Assembly (NCBI GenBank): GCA_026992695.1
Contig: JALWYP010000367.1
Coordinates: 1 to 15,008, forward strand
Reading direction: 5' to 3'
DNA length: 15,008 bases
Source of the DNA: Flavobacteriaceae bacterium
GTDB taxonomy: Bacteria > Bacteroidota > Bacteroidia > Flavobacteriales > Flavobacteriaceae
Shown here: piece by piece, positions 8,254 through 15,008 of the stretch
How the letters are laid out: each line of letters begins with the position of its first letter
Position numbering within the stretch: the first letter of the stretch is position 1
Notes under the pieces: model-generated
The model's database searches: none
The model's input: the letters and a program-made list of their open reading frames with translations, nothing else
What the model was told of the DNA's origin: nothing
Made by a program: the position numbers and the translations under genes

Positions 8254-10656
8254 ATGAAAGCTTTATTTGCTTTAATTGTCTTGTTTTTTTGTAGCATATC
8301 TATATTTTCACAAAAAATTACGGTTTACGAAGAAACCAGCGATTATCCTCTCGCAGGAGTAGCTATTTATAACAAAGCTAAAAACATTACCACTGTCACT
8401 GACATAAATGGAGAAGCAGATATTTCTGCCTTTAAAGACGGGGAACTTATTTTTTTTCAACACATTTCGCATCAAACAATTTCACATACAAAAAAAGAGA
8501 TTGTTACGTTTCACTTAAAGGTCTATCTACCCATCAACACCAATGCATTAGAGGAGGTAGTACTATCTGCATCAAAATTCGGGCAACATAAAAAAGACAT
8601 CGCACAAAAAATTGTAAGTATTTCGAGTAAGGATATAATTTTTTCTAATCCCCAAACAGCAGCCGATTTGTTAGAAAGCACAGGACAAGTATATGTGCAA
8701 AAAAGTCAGCTAGGAGGCGGAAGCCCTATGATTCGTGGATTTGCGACTAACAGATTACTCATCGCAGTTGACGGAATTAGATTTAACACAGCAATTTTTA
8801 GGGGCGGAAATGTTCAAAACATTATTTCAATAGATCCCTTTACCGTAGAACATACCGAAGTAATTTTGGGTCCCGGATCTATTATTTACGGTAGCGATGC
8901 CATTGGTGGTGTAATAAATTTTTATACCAAAAAACCTAAGCTTTCAAATTCGGAAAAAACCGAACTTTCCGGCTCGATGGTAGGAAGATTTTCTTCGGCT
9001 AATCTTGAAAAAACGGGTCATCTGGATATTAATTTTGGAAAAAAACAATGGGCATTTATGTCCAGTATTAGCTTTAGCGACTTTGATGATTTAACGATGG
9101 GTAAAAACGGACCCAAAGACTATTTAAGGACTCAATATGTGATTCCTAATATAGGAAACGATCAGGTTGTTACTAACCCCAATCCAAGAAAACAAATTTA
9201 TACAGGTTACAGTCAGTTAAATTTAATGCAAAAAATACGTTACATCCCTAATGAAAACTGGGATTTTAATCTTGGTTTATTTTACACCACTACCAGCGAC
9301 ATACCCAGATACGACAGACTTATTAGAAAAAAAGACGGTGATTTTATAAGTGCCGAATGGTATTATGGTCCACAAAAATGGGTGAGTGGAAACCTCCAGG
9401 TTGCTCATTCGGGTAAGAATTGGTACGACAAAGGATTGCTTACATTATCGTACCAACGTTTTAATGAAAGTAGAAACGATCGAAATTTTGGAGAAGCTAT
9501 TTTATATAAAAGCAACGAAGAAGTAAACGCTTATACAACCGCTTTAGATTTTACAAAAAAAATACATCATAACAAACTCTTTTATGGCTTTGAATATGTT
9601 TATAATAAAGTAAACTCTGAAGGCAGTAAAACAAATGTAATAACACATGATTCGCAGCCCGATGCTTCCAGATATCCGGATAATTCATCTTGGCAATCGA
9701 TGGCAGTGTACACTAATTTTTTATGGCGTTTTTCAGAAAAGGCTACCTTTCAAACCGGAGTTAGATACAATCATGTTATTTTACAAGCTAATCTAAACAC
9801 ACCCTTTTATGATTTTCCTTTTTCAGAAGCCGATATAAACACCGGAGCACTAACAGGAAGTGCCGGATTATCTTGGCAACCTAGCAAAACCCTAGGCTGG
9901 AAGGTTAATTTTTCAACAGCGTTTAGAGCTCCTAATATCGATGATGTTGGCAAAATCTTTGACAGCGAGCCGGGTGCTGTAGTTGTTCCTAACCCAAACC
10001 TAAAACCCGAATATGCTTATAACGGAGAAGTAGGCTTACTTTTAAATTTTGAAGAAAAAGTTAAACTTAATTTTACCACTTATTTAACACACTTAAAAGA
10101 TGCACTTGTAAGAAGAAATTTTTCGCTTGACGGACAAACAATTATAGATTACCAAGGCGAGCCCAGTACGGTTCAAGCCATACAAAATTTAGGAAGCGCA
10201 TCTATTCAAGGGTTTGAATTGGGGTTTGATATTCTTCTAACTAAAAATCTTAATTTCACCGGACAATATAGCGTAGCCGATGGATTACAAAAGGAAGAAA
10301 ATGGCGAAAAAGTGCCGGTTAGACATGTTGCCCCGGCTTTTGCAAACGCTCACCTTATCTGGAAAAAAGATAAACTAAAATTAGATGCTTTTGTAAATTA
10401 CAATGGCACTCATGACTTTGAGGATATGGCTCCTAGCGAAATAGCAAAACCTTTTCTATATTTAAAAGACAAAGATGGTAATCCGTATTCTCCTTCTTGG
10501 TACACACTTAATATTACAGGACAATACCAACTTTCTAAAGCATTGCAATTTACTGCTAGTTTAGAAAACATTACTAACCAATTGTACCGCCCCTACGCAA
10601 GTGGAATCGCAGCACCGGGAACCAACCTAATTGGTTCGTTGCGTTATTCTTTTTAA
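8254..10656 (+). CDS. TonB-dependent outer-membrane receptor, heme/siderophore-type
   Basis: Outer-membrane active transporter of 800 aa driven by TonB-ExbBD. A signal peptide spans residues 1-19 (ending SIFS, then QKI). Residues about 21-97 form the carboxypeptidase-regulatory-like beta-sandwich common in Bacteroidota receptors. The plug domain (about 100-225) starts at EEVVLSASKF and includes PMIRGFATNRLLIAVDG (158-174) and GPGSIIYGSDAIGGVINFYT. A 22-strand barrel follows, with NPNLKPEYAYNGEVG and a terminal phenylalanine (LRYSF) needed for barrel assembly. Plug motifs most resemble the hemoglobin/heme-type receptor family, so heme or iron-chelate uptake is the favoured guess; the ligand is not proven. 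Start: an ATG at 8218 is in frame but lies inside recO and would put 12 polar residues before the signal peptide. The ATG at 8254, 10 bases after the recO stop, is correct. The next gene begins 5 bases downstream. Confidence 0.92.
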   Translation: MKALFALIVLFFCSISIFSQKITVYEETSDYPLAGVAIYNKAKNITTVTDINGEADISAFKDGELIFFQHISHQTISHTKKEIVTFHLKVYLPINTNALEEVVLSASKFGQHKKDIAQKIVSISSKDIIFSNPQTAADLLESTGQVYVQKSQLGGGSPMIRGFATNRLLIAVDGIRFNTAIFRGGNVQNIISIDPFTVEHTEVILGPGSIIYGSDAIGGVINFYTKKPKLSNSEKTELSGSMVGRFSSANLEKTGHLDINFGKKQWAFMSSISFSDFDDLTMGKNGPKDYLRTQYVIPNIGNDQVVTNPNPRKQIYTGYSQLNLMQKIRYIPNENWDFNLGLFYTTTSDIPRYDRLIRKKDGDFISAEWYYGPQKWVSGNLQVAHSGKNWYDKGLLTLSYQRFNESRNDRNFGEAILYKSNEEVNAYTTALDFTKKIHHNKLFYGFEYVYNKVNSEGSKTNVITHDSQPDASRYPDNSSWQSMAVYTNFLWRFSEKATFQTGVRYNHVILQANLNTPFYDFPFSEADINTGALTGSAGLSWQPSKTLGWKVNFSTAFRAPNIDDVGKIFDSEPGAVVVPNPNLKPEYAYNGEVGLLLNFEEKVKLNFTTYLTHLKDALVRRNFSLDGQTIIDYQGEPSTVQAIQNLGSASIQGFELGFDILLTKNLNFTGQYSVADGLQKEENGEKVPVRHVAPAFANAHLIWKKDKLKLDAFVNYNGTHDFEDMAPSEIAKPFLYLKDKDGNPYSPSWYTLNITGQYQLSKALQFTASLENITNQLYRPYASGIAAPGTNLIGSLRYSF

Positions 10657-10661
10657 AAAGC

Positions 10662-11900
10662 ATGGATTCTAAAAAACTTTTAAAACCCGAATATCATATT
10701 GCATTAAAGTTTGCTTTTTCCTATTTTTTACTTATTGCATTTGCAGGAAGCATTTTACGATTTTTTCCTGTTAGTAATTTTACTTTTAATTATAAATTTG
10801 TCCTTCATTCGCATTCGCATGTTGCACTTCTTGGGTGGGTATATACTGCTTTAACAACACTTATTTATTATCTCTTTTTAAAAAATAAACCCATTTCAAA
10901 ACAAGCCCGATTGCTATTTGTTTTTACCCAAATAACGATAATAGGAATGATGATTACTTTTCCTTTTTCCGGTTATGCTTTGTTTTCAATTATTTTTTCT
11001 ACGTTGTTTTTATTTGCATCCTATGGTTTTTTTGCCATGTTCATTAAACATACCTCCACCGAGCAAAAACAACTGTTTTCGTATAAACTCATAAGGCTAT
11101 CGCTTTGGTTTATGGTGATTTCGAGTCTTGGACCGTGGGCTTTAGGTTATATTATGATAAAATTAGGAAGTGCTTCACCGTGGTATCGAAATGCTATTTA
11201 TTTTTTCTTACATTTTCAATACAATGGTTGGTTTATTATTGCCTTATTCGGGATTTTTTTTAAAATTTTAGAAGAAGAAAACAGAACCTTTTCAAAAAGA
11301 TTTTATACTCTTTTTTACTATTCTTTTTTGGTAGGAGTAGTTTTTACATTTGTATTATCTCTTTTATGGATGAAGCTTCCGTCTATATATAATTACATCG
11401 CGTTGTTGGGCGGGGGACTTCAATTAGTAGCAGTAGGGGTTCTTTTCACAACTTGTTTAAAACAAAAAAAATATTATTCTACTTTAAAATCTGTTGAAAA
11501 ATTTTTACTAATTACAGTTCTGGTGTTTTTGTTTATAAAACTATTGCTTCAATTTATAGGCGCTTTTCCTGTGTTTAGTGTTTTCGTTTTTAACAACAAA
11601 CCTTTAATTATAGGGTATTTACATTGGATATTTATTGGCGTTATAAGTATTGGCTTGATTCTATTCTTAATTTATTACAACTTTATATCTATTAATTTAA
11701 AAGTGTTATTATTTTTTATTTCTTCGTTTTTACTAACCGAAGCAATTCTTTTTTATAAAGGGATAAGTACTTGGTTAGCAAATAGTACTTTTCCTAATTA
11801 TTTGTGGTTTTTAGCCGGCGCTACATTTCTTCTTTTTATTTCAATTTTAATTATTTTTATAAAAGTGTTTCGAAATGAGCATAAACTTTTAAACAGATAA
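10662..11900 (+). CDS. Polytopic membrane protein resembling heme-copper oxidase subunit I
   Basis: Very hydrophobic 412-aa protein with about twelve predicted membrane helices and no signal peptide. Potential metal or heme ligands lie in or next to helices: H49, H51 and H53 (VLHSHSHVALLGW, near the second helix), H184 (FFLHFQYNGWF) and H321 (GYLHWIFIGV). This His-helix pattern recalls subunit I of heme-copper oxidases. However, the HH pair and the HxH heme ligands of true oxidases are absent, so catalysis by that mechanism is not supported. I recall similar unnamed proteins in other Bacteroidota. It starts 5 bases after the TonB receptor stop and is surely cotranscribed, which suggests a shared role with heme, iron or copper handling; this is inference. 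NnrS-type heme/copper proteins are a second comparison, but their usual HAHEM motif is not present. Confidence 0.75.
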   Translation: MDSKKLLKPEYHIALKFAFSYFLLIAFAGSILRFFPVSNFTFNYKFVLHSHSHVALLGWVYTALTTLIYYLFLKNKPISKQARLLFVFTQITIIGMMITFPFSGYALFSIIFSTLFLFASYGFFAMFIKHTSTEQKQLFSYKLIRLSLWFMVISSLGPWALGYIMIKLGSASPWYRNAIYFFLHFQYNGWFIIALFGIFFKILEEENRTFSKRFYTLFYYSFLVGVVFTFVLSLLWMKLPSIYNYIALLGGGLQLVAVGVLFTTCLKQKKYYSTLKSVEKFLLITVLVFLFIKLLLQFIGAFPVFSVFVFNNKPLIIGYLHWIFIGVISIGLILFLIYYNFISINLKVLLFFISSFLLTEAILFYKGISTWLANSTFPNYLWFLAGATFLLFISILIIFIKVFRNEHKLLNR

Positions 11901-11908
11901 AAACTTAG

Positions 11909-13006
11909 TTATTTATCTTTTCCAAAGATAGCTATATTTAATTCTCCTTTTGCGTTCATTGTTGCACGGTACATTCCTGCTGTATTAAACTCCATTGCAA
12001 TATTTCCGTCTTTATCAATTGCTATAATACCTCCCGTACCACCCATTTTAGTTAATTTATTTTGTATTACCTCTTTTGCAGCATCTTCTAGAGTAACTCC
12101 TTTATATTCCATCATAGCCGAAATATCGTGCGCAACAACACCTCTAATAAAATATTCTCCCCAACCTGTACACGAAATTGCACAGGTTTTATTATTTGCA
12201 TAGGTTCCGGCTCCGATAACAGGAGAATCTCCTATTCGGTTCCATCGTTTATTGGTCATTCCTCCGGTTGAAGTTCCGGCAGCTAGATTTCCATTTTTGT
12301 CTAACGCCACACAACCTACCGTTCCAAATTTAGTATCGTTAAAAAATGGATCTTGAAAATTATCGAAATCTTGAAAAGTTAGTTTCTCTTTTCTTCTTTT
12401 CTTCTTTTCTTTTCGCTTTGCCTTTTTTATAGACTTAAATCTTCTTTTGGTATAAAAATAGGAAGTATCTACCCACTTAAATCCTTGCAATTTTGCAAAC
12501 TCCTCGGCTCCTTTTCCATAAAGCATCACATGAGGGGAATCATTCATTACAGATAATGCCAAATTAATAGGATTTTTAATTTTGGTTACTCCTGCTACCG
12601 CTCCGGCATTTAGGGTAGCGCCATCCATAATAGATGCATCTAACTCGTTGGTTTCATCGTGTGTAAATACAGCCCCTTTTCCGGCGTTAAAAAGCGGTGA
12701 ATCTTCCAATACATTAATGGTTTTAGTAACGGCTTCAAGAGCAGTTCCTCCGTTTGATAAAACGGTGTGTCCTACGCTAATAGCTTCTTCAAGTTTTAAT
12801 CGATAGGCTTTTTCAAGCGAATCGGACATATTTTTTCTCCTTATAGTTCCGGCTCCTCCATGAATTACAATTCCAAAAGCTGGCATGTTTTTATCTTTTT
12901 TAGATGCTTCTACATCTAGTTTTGGTGTTTTTTCAACAGACTGATTGTTGTTTTTACAACCAATTATGCTAATTATTACCAGAAAAAGTGTTAAAATTTT
13001 GTTCAT
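11909..13006 (-). CDS. Lipoprotein isoaspartyl peptidase/L-asparaginase (Ntn-hydrolase)
   Basis: Asparaginase_2-family (PF01112) N-terminal-nucleophile hydrolase of 365 aa, which cleaves isoaspartyl dipeptides and/or asparagine after self-cleavage. A lipoprotein signal (LVIISIIGC, acylated C17) places it on a periplasm-facing membrane. IHGGAGTIRR (48-57), NAGKGAVFT (107-115) and ELDASIMDG (121-129) belong to the alpha chain. The autoprocessing site is FGTVGCVALD, with nucleophile T229 following G228. The beta chain has GTSTGGMTNKRWNRIGDSP (244-262) and GGTGGIIAID. Unusual is a strongly basic insert at about 188-208 (for example KKAKRKEKKKRRKEK), some 20 residues before the cut site and encoded by a pure purine tract. 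The gene converges on its neighbour with only 8 bases between the stop codons and no hairpin terminator. Confidence 0.95.
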   Translation of the reverse strand: MNKILTLFLVIISIIGCKNNNQSVEKTPKLDVEASKKDKNMPAFGIVIHGGAGTIRRKNMSDSLEKAYRLKLEEAISVGHTVLSNGGTALEAVTKTINVLEDSPLFNAGKGAVFTHDETNELDASIMDGATLNAGAVAGVTKIKNPINLALSVMNDSPHVMLYGKGAEEFAKLQGFKWVDTSYFYTKRRFKSIKKAKRKEKKKRRKEKLTFQDFDNFQDPFFNDTKFGTVGCVALDKNGNLAAGTSTGGMTNKRWNRIGDSPVIGAGTYANNKTCAISCTGWGEYFIRGVVAHDISAMMEYKGVTLEDAAKEVIQNKLTKMGGTGGIIAIDKDGNIAMEFNTAGMYRATMNAKGELNIAIFGKDK

Positions 13007-13145
13007 TCTTAAGTTTTTTTTTGAAGACTGCTAATATAGTATAAATACCTTTATTTTCTTGGCTTTCGCGGATTTTTTAAACGTAAGAAAATTGTCAATA
13101 AAACTTTATTTATTCGATGAAAAGCACAAAAAATCCGATTAAGTG

Positions 13146-13175
13146 TTGTTTTTTATAATTTTTTTCTTACATTTG
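13146..13175 (+). promoter_or_regulatory. Strong flavobacterial promoter for the CAP-domain lipoprotein
   Basis: TTG (13146-13148), a 19-base spacer and TACATTTG (13168-13175) match the flavobacterial consensus TTG-N(17-23)-TAnnTTTG exactly. It ends 37 bases before the ATG at 13213. The rest of the 206-base divergent region (13007-13212) shows only a weak -7-like TATATTAG on the minus strand (13038-13031), without a good partner, for the asparaginase gene. Confidence 0.7.
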
Positions 13176-13212
13176 ACTCAACATCATGCCCCAAATTTGA
13201 TGTCCCCGCATT

Positions 13213-13716
13213 ATGAAACTTATGAAAACCAGCCTACTGGCTATGGTATTTTTTACCCTAGTTACGTCTTGTTCAAAAGACGATGTGCCTACAACCGAAG
13301 AAGCAAACTACGCTATTGATCTTAATCTTGCTCAAGAAACCGACTGGGTTTTTGCAGATCAAGTATTGGATTTAGTTAATCAACACAGAACATCCATTGG
13401 TCTTGAAACATTAAAAAGAGACAGGCAATATGCTTCTGCTTATTCGGTAGAGCATACTAAATACATGATTAATAAAGAAAAAATAAGCCATGACAATTTT
13501 GGTGTTCGTTCTAAAGCATTAAAGGATCGTGGTGCCGAAACTGTGGGTGAAAATGTTGCCTATGGTTACACCAACGCTGAAGAATTAGTAAATGCATGGT
13601 TAAACAGCACCTCTCATAGAAATATTATTGAGGGTCCTTATAACTACTCCGGTTTCGGAATACTAAAAAACAACAAAGGACAGTATTACTTTACGCAACT
13701 CTTTTATAGAAAGTAA
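13213..13716 (+). CDS. CAP (SCP/PR1-like) domain lipoprotein
   Basis: Small exported lipoprotein of 167 aa carrying a CAP/SCP domain (PF00188). The lipoprotein signal is FFTLVTSC with acylated C20, followed by SKDD, whose acidic residues match the style of Bacteroidota surface lipoproteins. The CAP cavity residues are present: H81 (SVEHTKYM), E113 (GENVAYG) and H135 (NSTSHRNIIEG), plus DLVNQHRTSIGLETL at 53-67, the usual domain opening. The domain ends YYFTQLFYRK with no extra segments. Bacterial CAP proteins are of uncertain function; protease, lipid-binding and adhesion roles have been proposed. An in-frame ATG at 13222 (MKTSLL) is an alternative start giving an equally good signal peptide. 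It is transcribed from its own promoter, and a 63-base gap follows before the dioxygenase. Confidence 0.9.
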   Translation: MKLMKTSLLAMVFFTLVTSCSKDDVPTTEEANYAIDLNLAQETDWVFADQVLDLVNQHRTSIGLETLKRDRQYASAYSVEHTKYMINKEKISHDNFGVRSKALKDRGAETVGENVAYGYTNAEELVNAWLNSTSHRNIIEGPYNYSGFGILKNNKGQYYFTQLFYRK

Positions 13717-13747
13717 ACCTTACTCCTACTTTTTAAATTAACCTTTT

Positions 13748-13780
13748 TGCCGTATTTTTACAAAAAATAAAAATACGGCA
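13748..13780. repeat. Perfect 13-bp inverted repeat overlapping the dioxygenase start codon
   Basis: TGCCGTATTTTTA (13748-13760) and its exact reverse complement (13768-13780) flank a 7-base spacer CAAAAAA. The last base of the right arm is the A of the ATG start codon. There is no T-run after either arm, so it is not an ordinary terminator. It could be a dimeric regulator operator or an mRNA hairpin that hides the translation start. Confidence 0.75.
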
Positions 13781-14316
13781 TGGCTATTTTAAAACCTTTT
13801 AATCTTCAAAAATGGATTGATGAAAACCGAGATTTATTAAAACCTCCGGTTGCAAATAAAAACCTCTACACGCAATCCCAAGACTACATCGTTATGATTG
13901 TTGGCGGACCAAACGCTAGAAAAGATTACCATTATAACGAAACGGAAGAACTTTTTTATCAACTTGAAGGAAATGCAAAAGTTACTATTCAAGAAAACGG
14001 CGAAAAAAAAGTAATGCACTTAGGTCCGGGCGATATGTTTTTGCTTCCGGCTAAAACACCACATTCTCCGGGAAGAGAAGAAAACTCTGTAGGACTGGTC
14101 GTTGAGAGAGTGAGAAAAGGAACCGACTACAAAGACGGTTTGCTCTGGTATTGCGATAAATGTAACCATAAATTACATGAGGTTTACTTTACATTACTAG
14201 ACGTAGAAAAAGATTTTTTACCGCATTTTAAACAATTTTATAATTCAGAAAAATTACGTACTTGTGATAATTGCGGTCACGTTATGGAAACTGACCCCCG
14301 TTTTACCGGCGAATAA
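13780..14316 (+). CDS. haaO: 3-hydroxyanthranilate 3,4-dioxygenase
   Basis: Cupin-fold Fe(II) extradiol-type dioxygenase (EC 1.13.11.6; bacterial name nbaC) that opens the ring of 3-hydroxyanthranilate to 2-amino-3-carboxymuconate semialdehyde in the kynurenine pathway. This leads to tryptophan breakdown or de novo NAD synthesis. The protein is 178 aa, as in bacterial homologues. All active-site residues known from the Cupriavidus metallidurans enzyme are present: Fe ligands H51, E57 and H95, and substrate-binding R47, R99 and E109. The second, rubredoxin-like iron site of bacterial forms is intact, with C125/C128 (WYCDKCNH) and C162/C165 (TCDNCGH). The start ATG lies at the right arm of an inverted repeat. 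No Shine-Dalgarno is seen. No other kynurenine-pathway gene lies in the window; any partners would have been beyond the break on the right. Confidence 0.96.
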   Translation: MAILKPFNLQKWIDENRDLLKPPVANKNLYTQSQDYIVMIVGGPNARKDYHYNETEELFYQLEGNAKVTIQENGEKKVMHLGPGDMFLLPAKTPHSPGREENSVGLVVERVRKGTDYKDGLLWYCDKCNHKLHEVYFTLLDVEKDFLPHFKQFYNSEKLRTCDNCGHVMETDPRFTGE

Positions 14317-14339
14317 TTTTAAACAAACCGAACCTTAAT

Positions 14340-14807
14340 ATGGATATTGAAAAACTAAAATTTCCTATAGGAGAATATGTTATTAATAAAAACCCTTCTA
14401 AATCCACAATCGAAAATTGGATAAAAGACATAGAAACATTTCCTGCAAGCCTTGAAAAAGAAATAACCCATATCTCTAAAGACGCATTAAACTGGAAATA
14501 CCGACCCAATGGTTGGACGGTTAAACAGGTAATCCACCATTGTGCCGATAGCCATATAAATAGCTACATACGTTTTAAACTTGCAATAACTGAAGAAACT
14601 CCCACTATAAAACCTTATTTTGAAGACAAATGGGCAGAACTCTTAGATGCGAAAGACAACGATGTATCTTATTCCTTGAGTATTTTAAAAGGCTTGCATT
14701 ATAGGTGGGCAAAAATGTTACGAAGTTTAACTAAAGAGCAATTAAAACGCACCTTTTATCATCCCGAAAACAAATCAAAAATAAACTTACCCGTTTTGAC
14801 CACTTGA
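14340..14807 (+). pseudogene. YfiT-type DinB-fold metal-dependent transferase, 3' end lost
   Basis: Begins as a normal DinB_2/YfiT-family protein (bacillithiol-transferase-like, metal-binding four-helix bundle). LKFPIGEY opens it, RPNGWTVKQVIHHCADSHIN carries the first metal ligand H67, and SYIRFKLAITEETPTI (75-90) and FYHPENK (139-145) match the Bacillus YfiT pattern. Homology stops at about residue 150 (KINL). Relatives continue with a helix holding two further metal-ligand histidines (H160 and H164 in YfiT, in a WHxxHHxxH-like segment), and here only PVLTT and a stop follow. About 25 C-terminal residues are therefore replaced by unrelated DNA from base ~14790. Without those histidines the product should be inactive if the join is real. 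It lies 23 bases after haaO on the same strand. I regard the truncation as most likely an assembly join rather than gene decay. Confidence 0.85.
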
Positions 14808-14968
14808 GCATTTATTGTGTGCCCGATGAAGCTGCTATGGGGATGAGTCAAATGTCCAAACGCAATATGCACCTACAATATATGATTCAAGATGGTGAAG
14901 TCATGGTCAGTGATGGTGAAAGCTCTGTCACTGTTGAGCCCAAGGTATTGAGGAAAGCCAATGACTGA
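14790..14968 (+). CDS. C-terminal fragment of an unrecognised protein in the foreign tail
   Basis: After the join near 14790 a different frame stays open for 59 residues to a TGA at 14966-14968. It begins around RFDHLSIYCVPDEAAMGM and ends VEPKVLRKAND. I do not recognise the family. The residue mix (M- and D/E-rich with few K/N/I biases) and codon use differ from the flavobacterial genes. Its start lies outside the joined DNA, so only the carboxyl end is here. It overlaps the next start by 8 bases, as in compact operons of proteobacteria or phages. Confidence 0.5.
14950..14954 (+). promoter_or_regulatory. Shine-Dalgarno sequence before the terminal partial gene
   Basis: GAGGA lies 6 bases before the ATG at 14961, a textbook ribosome binding site. 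None of the other starts in the window has one, as expected for Bacteroidota. It therefore marks the tail as coming from a different kind of organism. Confidence 0.55.
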
Positions 14969-15008
14969 TAAGCTAGTGGTTGGTAAAATCATTTCAGGTG
15001 TTTATGAG
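14961..15008 (+). CDS. N-terminal fragment of an unrecognised gene, cut by the window end
   Basis: The ATG after the GAGGA site opens a frame of 16 residues (MTDKLVVGKIISGVYE) that runs off the right edge. VVGKI.SGVY is reminiscent of the beginning of RimM, but RimM usually has a glycine after that tyrosine and follows rpsP, which the upstream fragment does not resemble. I leave the product unnamed. Confidence 0.45.
   Translation, partial: MTDKLVVGKIISGVYE

Larger units (their letters stand above)
14790..15008. other. Foreign DNA tail joined to the flavobacterial sequence
   Basis: My count gives 94 G+C in 219 bases (about 43%), while the preceding region is clearly lower (for example 14 of 60 in the line before 14400). 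The join breaks the YfiT gene at a conserved position, switches frame, and introduces a Shine-Dalgarno-dependent, overlapping gene pair. No repeat, tRNA or insertion-sequence end is visible at the join. A chimeric contig end is the simplest explanation; recombination with a prophage or another bacterium is the alternative. Confidence 0.65.

Noticed and set aside
10662..11900. A true cytochrome oxidase subunit I
   Set aside because: The consecutive histidine pair and the HxH heme ligands are missing and the protein is shorter than catalytic subunits.
12582..12806. Plus-strand frame inside the asparaginase gene
   Set aside because: Antisense to conserved alpha-chain motifs, with no family resemblance or start signal.
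13748..13780. Inverted repeat read as a terminator for the CAP-domain gene
   Set aside because: No T-run follows either arm, and the right arm enters the next gene's start codon.
14961..15008. Terminal fragment as rimM
   Set aside because: Only about ten residues are similar, the expected glycine after the tyrosine is Glu, and the upstream fragment does not look like ribosomal protein S16.
1..15008. CRISPR arrays, tRNA or rRNA genes, insertion sequences
   Set aside because: I saw no regularly spaced repeats, no cloverleaf-like sequence with a CCA-type end, and no transposase or terminal repeats.

Overview
The window looks like a chromosomal segment of a marine-type or otherwise free-living member of the Bacteroidota, most likely Flavobacteriaceae. 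The evidence is an AT-rich sequence, starts without Shine-Dalgarno sequences, promoters of the flavobacterial form TTG-N(16-19)-TAnnTTTG, a PorZ component of the type IX secretion system, a TonB-dependent receptor with a carboxypeptidase-regulatory-like N-terminal domain, and a protein of the flavobacterial THC0290_0291 family. Coding density is high and no gene-free stretch exceeds about 210 bases. I see no rRNA, tRNA, CRISPR array, insertion sequence or prophage in the main body.

Layout. Bases 1-2746 (+) hold an unusual two-winged-helix SAM methyltransferase followed closely by an AI-2E family (PerM/TqsA-like) membrane protein. Bases 2808-3611 (-) encode a predicted envelope protein of the THC0290_0291 family. 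A divergent promoter region separates it from gdhA (3777-5120, +), an NADP-type glutamate dehydrogenase, which ends at a clear hairpin terminator. Bases 5239-11900 (+) form a tightly packed run: porZ, recO, a heme/siderophore-type TonB-dependent receptor, and a 12-helix-like membrane protein with conserved-looking histidines that recalls heme-copper oxidase subunit I. The gaps are a 1-base overlap, 10 bases and 5 bases, which suggests one transcript. A lipoprotein isoaspartyl peptidase/asparaginase (11909-13006, -) converges on it. Bases 13213-14316 (+) hold a CAP-domain lipoprotein with a textbook flavobacterial promoter, then 3-hydroxyanthranilate 3,4-dioxygenase (kynurenine pathway), whose start codon lies inside a perfect 13-bp inverted repeat.

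The right end is anomalous. A YfiT-type DinB-fold gene starts normally at 14340 but loses homology after residue 150, near base 14790, just before the C-terminal metal-binding histidines. The last ~219 bases have higher GC (about 43% by my count) and a different reading frame encoding the tail of an unrelated protein. That frame overlaps by 8 bases a second gene start preceded by a good Shine-Dalgarno sequence. This looks like DNA from another, SD-using bacterium or phage, joined either by assembly chimerism at a contig end or, less likely, by a real recombination event.

Biologically the segment mixes central metabolism (glutamate dehydrogenase, kynurenine breakdown, isoaspartyl peptide turnover), envelope functions (PorZ, TonB receptor, surface lipoproteins) and DNA repair (RecO). 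The least explained parts are the receptor-linked polytopic histidine protein, the duplicated-domain methyltransferase, and the start-codon hairpin.
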